Source of the DNA: an uncultured Clostridia bacterium
GTDB taxonomy: Bacteria; Bacillota; Clostridia; Christensenellales; Aristaeellaceae
DNA: 49,796 bases
Reading direction: 5' to 3'
Assembly (NCBI GenBank): GCA_934667105.1
Contig: CAKULG010000019.1
Coordinates: forward strand, 1-49,796
Both the position numbers and the translations under genes were made by a program. This document shows positions 48,120 through 49,796 of the stretch, piece by piece; positions within the stretch are counted from its first letter, which is position 1; the number at the start of each line of letters is the position of its first letter. The notes under the pieces are model-generated. The model saw only the letters and a program-made list of their open reading frames with translations. It was not told the origin of the DNA and ran no database searches.

Positions 48120-49796
48120 TTACTCGAAGCAGTGACCCACGTTCATGGAAACCGCGCCTTCGCCCTGCGGGCTGTCCTGGCCCACCTTGTGATAGATGAA
48201 CACGTGCACATTCAGATCGGGATTGGTGGTAACCACCATCTTGTAGGTATCCTCTTCGCACACGTAGCCAGGAATTTCCACAGGATGCTCCAGGTAGGTC
48301 TGGTAGAACATGGCGTTTTCTACCGTCTTGGGATAATGCAGTTCTTCGCCCTTGGCGCTGTCCAGCCTGTATTCAATCCGGTAGGTCAGATCCGTCCTGC
48401 GGGTGTAATACAGCTTGATAACCAGCTCGTTGTTGGCGGGCACAACCGCGTCGCCGTTCACCGTCATGGTCGCGTCGAAGTTGAAGCCCACGAAGTCCTT
48501 GGGCGCAAACGTGGCTTTGGCGCCATATTCGCCCTGAAGCTGCTCCGTCTCCTTCAGCTCGTAGTAACCCTTGGTGTAGCCCTGCAGGTAGTGCTCCACA
48601 GTGTAGGAATAGGTCTTGCGCGTATAGTACAGCTTCACGATCAGCGAATCGTCGGTGGGGATCTTCGCATCGAGATTCTCGCTCAGCTCCGGCCGGAATT
48701 CAAAGCCCGTGTAAGCGTTCTCCGCGTACTGCGCCGCGTCGCCTGCAATGCCCTTATTGAAGGTATCGTCCTTCACCTGGTGCTGCCAGGTGCCGTCCAG
48801 GCTGCGGGTGTAATGCTGCACCGTGTACTGATACTTGCGGTCGATCTGCACGGTTTCACTGTCCGTATCGCTCAGGCGCACCGTTTCGGTCTTGCCGTCC
48901 TTGCGCACGGTGGCTTCGCCGTTCACCTGCGCGGTATTCGTGAAGGTGGAAACCTTCTCCTGAATATCGCCGCGCTGGATGGGATAGGCCACGTTCACCG
49001 TCACGCTTTCGCTGGGCTTAAGCTCCCCGATGACCGCCTCGCCGTTCACCAGCTGATAGCCCGCGCCCTCGCGCATTTCAACGCCGGCAACAGCATCCGT
49101 CGCGGTCACGTTCCGCAGGGTCACATTGCCCAGGTTGCTGATAACAAGCGCGTATTGAGCGGTTTCGCCATAGCGGTAGATACCATCCTGATCCGCATCC
49201 TGGCCCTTGACCTTCTTATCGATGTCCAGAACCGCGCGCGTTTCGTCGGGATCGTCCTCCGTCTTGCCAGGATCAACAGGCGCGTCGGGCTTCTCGGAGT
49301 CAGGGCTCTTGCCCTTCGCCGTCGCTTCGTTTACAACCTTGCCAGCCAGGATATCCGCCTCGGTTACGATATGCTCGAAGCTGTATTCCTTGCTTTCTTC
49401 AGGCTGCAGCGTCACGCCCGTAGCCAGCGTTTCTTCCTTGCCGTTCAGCGTATCCTTGACCTCGATCTCCGTGATGGTCAGGTTCCCGTCGTTCTTCACG
49501 ACGATCTTGTAGGTGATCTTCTCGCCCAGCGCATAGGTCTCGCCGTTCTTCGGCGCGCTGGTCGTTTCCTTCGTCACCGTCAGATGACCGTTCTTCGGTT
49601 CGGGATCGTCCTCCGTCTTGCCAGGATCAACAGGCGCGTCGGGCTTCTCGGGGTCGGGGCTCTTGCCCTTCGCCGTCGCTTCGTTTACAACCTTGCCAGC
49701 CAGGATATCCGCCTCGGTCACGATATGCTCGAAGCTGTATTCCTTGCTTTCTTCAGGCTGCAGCGTCACGCCCGTAGCCAGCGTTTCTTCCTTGCC
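48120..49796 (-). CDS. Surface adhesin with DUF11-like and MucBP-like repeats, longer partial copy
   Basis: The frame runs off the contig end, so the start, signal peptide and an unknown number of repeats are missing. The 558 visible residues hold one full 118-residue DUF11-like unit (Gly-His-Leu-Thr-Val-Thr-Lys, then Thr-Tyr-Lys-Ile-Val-Val-Lys-Asn-Asp-Gly-Asn-Leu-Thr). Then follow most of a second unit, a divergent DUF11-like domain and three MucBP-like modules. The linker Pro-Asp-Ala-Pro-Val-Asp-Pro-Gly-Lys-Thr-Glu-Asp-Asp-Pro occurs in each unit. No sortase signal is present. From position 49442 down it is identical to the left copy. Confidence 0.8.
   Translation of the reverse strand, partial: GKEETLATGVTLQPEESKEYSFEHIVTEADILAGKVVNEATAKGKSPDPEKPDAPVDPGKTEDDPEPKNGHLTVTKETTSAPKNGETYALGEKITYKIVVKNDGNLTITEIEVKDTLNGKEETLATGVTLQPEESKEYSFEHIVTEADILAGKVVNEATAKGKSPDSEKPDAPVDPGKTEDDPDETRAVLDIDKKVKGQDADQDGIYRYGETAQYALVISNLGNVTLRNVTATDAVAGVEMREGAGYQLVNGEAVIGELKPSESVTVNVAYPIQRGDIQEKVSTFTNTAQVNGEATVRKDGKTETVRLSDTDSETVQIDRKYQYTVQHYTRSLDGTWQHQVKDDTFNKGIAGDAAQYAENAYTGFEFRPELSENLDAKIPTDDSLIVKLYYTRKTYSYTVEHYLQGYTKGYYELKETEQLQGEYGAKATFAPKDFVGFNFDATMTVNGDAVVPANNELVIKLYYTRRTDLTYRIEYRLDSAKGEELHYPKTVENAMFYQTYLEHPVEIPGYVCEEDTYKMVVTTNPDLNVHVFIYHKVGQDSPQGEGAVSMNVGHCFE
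49443..49796 (-). repeat. Full 354-bp (118-codon) adhesin repeat unit
   Basis: The unit starts at 49796 with GGCAAGGAAGAAACGC and the next one starts at 49442 with the same bases. The second unit keeps high identity for about 200 bases and then changes. Both contig ends fall on this boundary, as expected when an assembler meets a longer array. Confidence 0.9.

Larger units (their letters stand above)
40689..49442. repeat. Right arm of the giant inverted repeat
   Basis: Reverse complement of 1-8754. The right side of the contig carries one further adhesin repeat unit (49443-49796) beyond the left end. Confidence 0.97.

Noticed and set aside
1..49796. Linear replicon with terminal inverted repeats
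   Set aside because: Both ends lie inside a coding repeat, not at telomere-like sequence. The gene content is chromosomal, and the break at a tandem repeat unit is what an assembler produces.
1..49796. CRISPR arrays, rRNA and tRNA genes
   Set aside because: No regular short repeats with spacers were seen, and no rRNA segment or tRNA cloverleaf was recognised in the intergenic regions.

Overview
The window reads as one contig of a G+C-rich anaerobic Bacillota, most likely a gut-type Clostridia. The grounds are Shine-Dalgarno-led genes, a CtsR box before clpB, an LL-diaminopimelate aminotransferase, a glycyl radical enzyme, a DeoR regulator, AraC regulators and an LplB/YtcP-type sugar transporter. 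No finer taxonomy can be supported from the sequence alone.

Architecture. The contig is close to a giant palindrome. Bases 1-8754 recur as the reverse complement at 40689-49442, following the rule x + y = 49443. I saw no difference wherever I compared the arms, and every coding region in them gives an identical translation. The arms enclose a unique core of about 31.9 kb. Each arm holds, from outside in: the C-terminal part of a repeat-rich surface protein, an orphan family 5 solute-binding protein, an AraC regulator divergent from a Gfo/Idh/MocA oxidoreductase, glycogen phosphorylase with a structured leader, and an insertion sequence whose transposase has lost its catalytic centre. Both contig ends stop at the same point of a 354-bp tandem repeat in the surface-protein gene. 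Real inverted duplication, inversion of the core between the IS copies, and assembly error all remain possible.

Core, left to right. First come argS and the lysine/peptidoglycan pair dapF-dapL. Next is a fragment of a mobile-element polyvalent toxin protein, then a secreted protein of unknown function. The most interesting part is the leftward operon 23370-15964: four Gfo/Idh/MocA oxidoreductases in an A-B-A-B order of subtypes, a short glycyl-radical activase and a glycyl radical enzyme with an unusual Gly-Cys-Asn-Trp active-site loop. It is divergent from an AraC regulator, and both promoters carry the same 11-bp box at the same place. Rightward from there lie two sugar permeases, their binding protein and a membrane-bound AraC sensor. 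I infer that these genes import a sugar-like compound and break it down anaerobically by an oxidation, radical-cleavage and reduction route not recognisable as a known pathway.

The rest of the core holds a DeoR / alkaline-phosphatase-superfamily / organophosphate-type MFS operon, a VanW-like secreted protein, a P-type ATPase under a yybP-ykoY (Mn2+) riboswitch, and clpB behind a CtsR operator. A family of long palindromes with the core GGGAACCG(T/C)TC punctuates gene ends. I saw no rRNA, tRNA, CRISPR array or replication origin.
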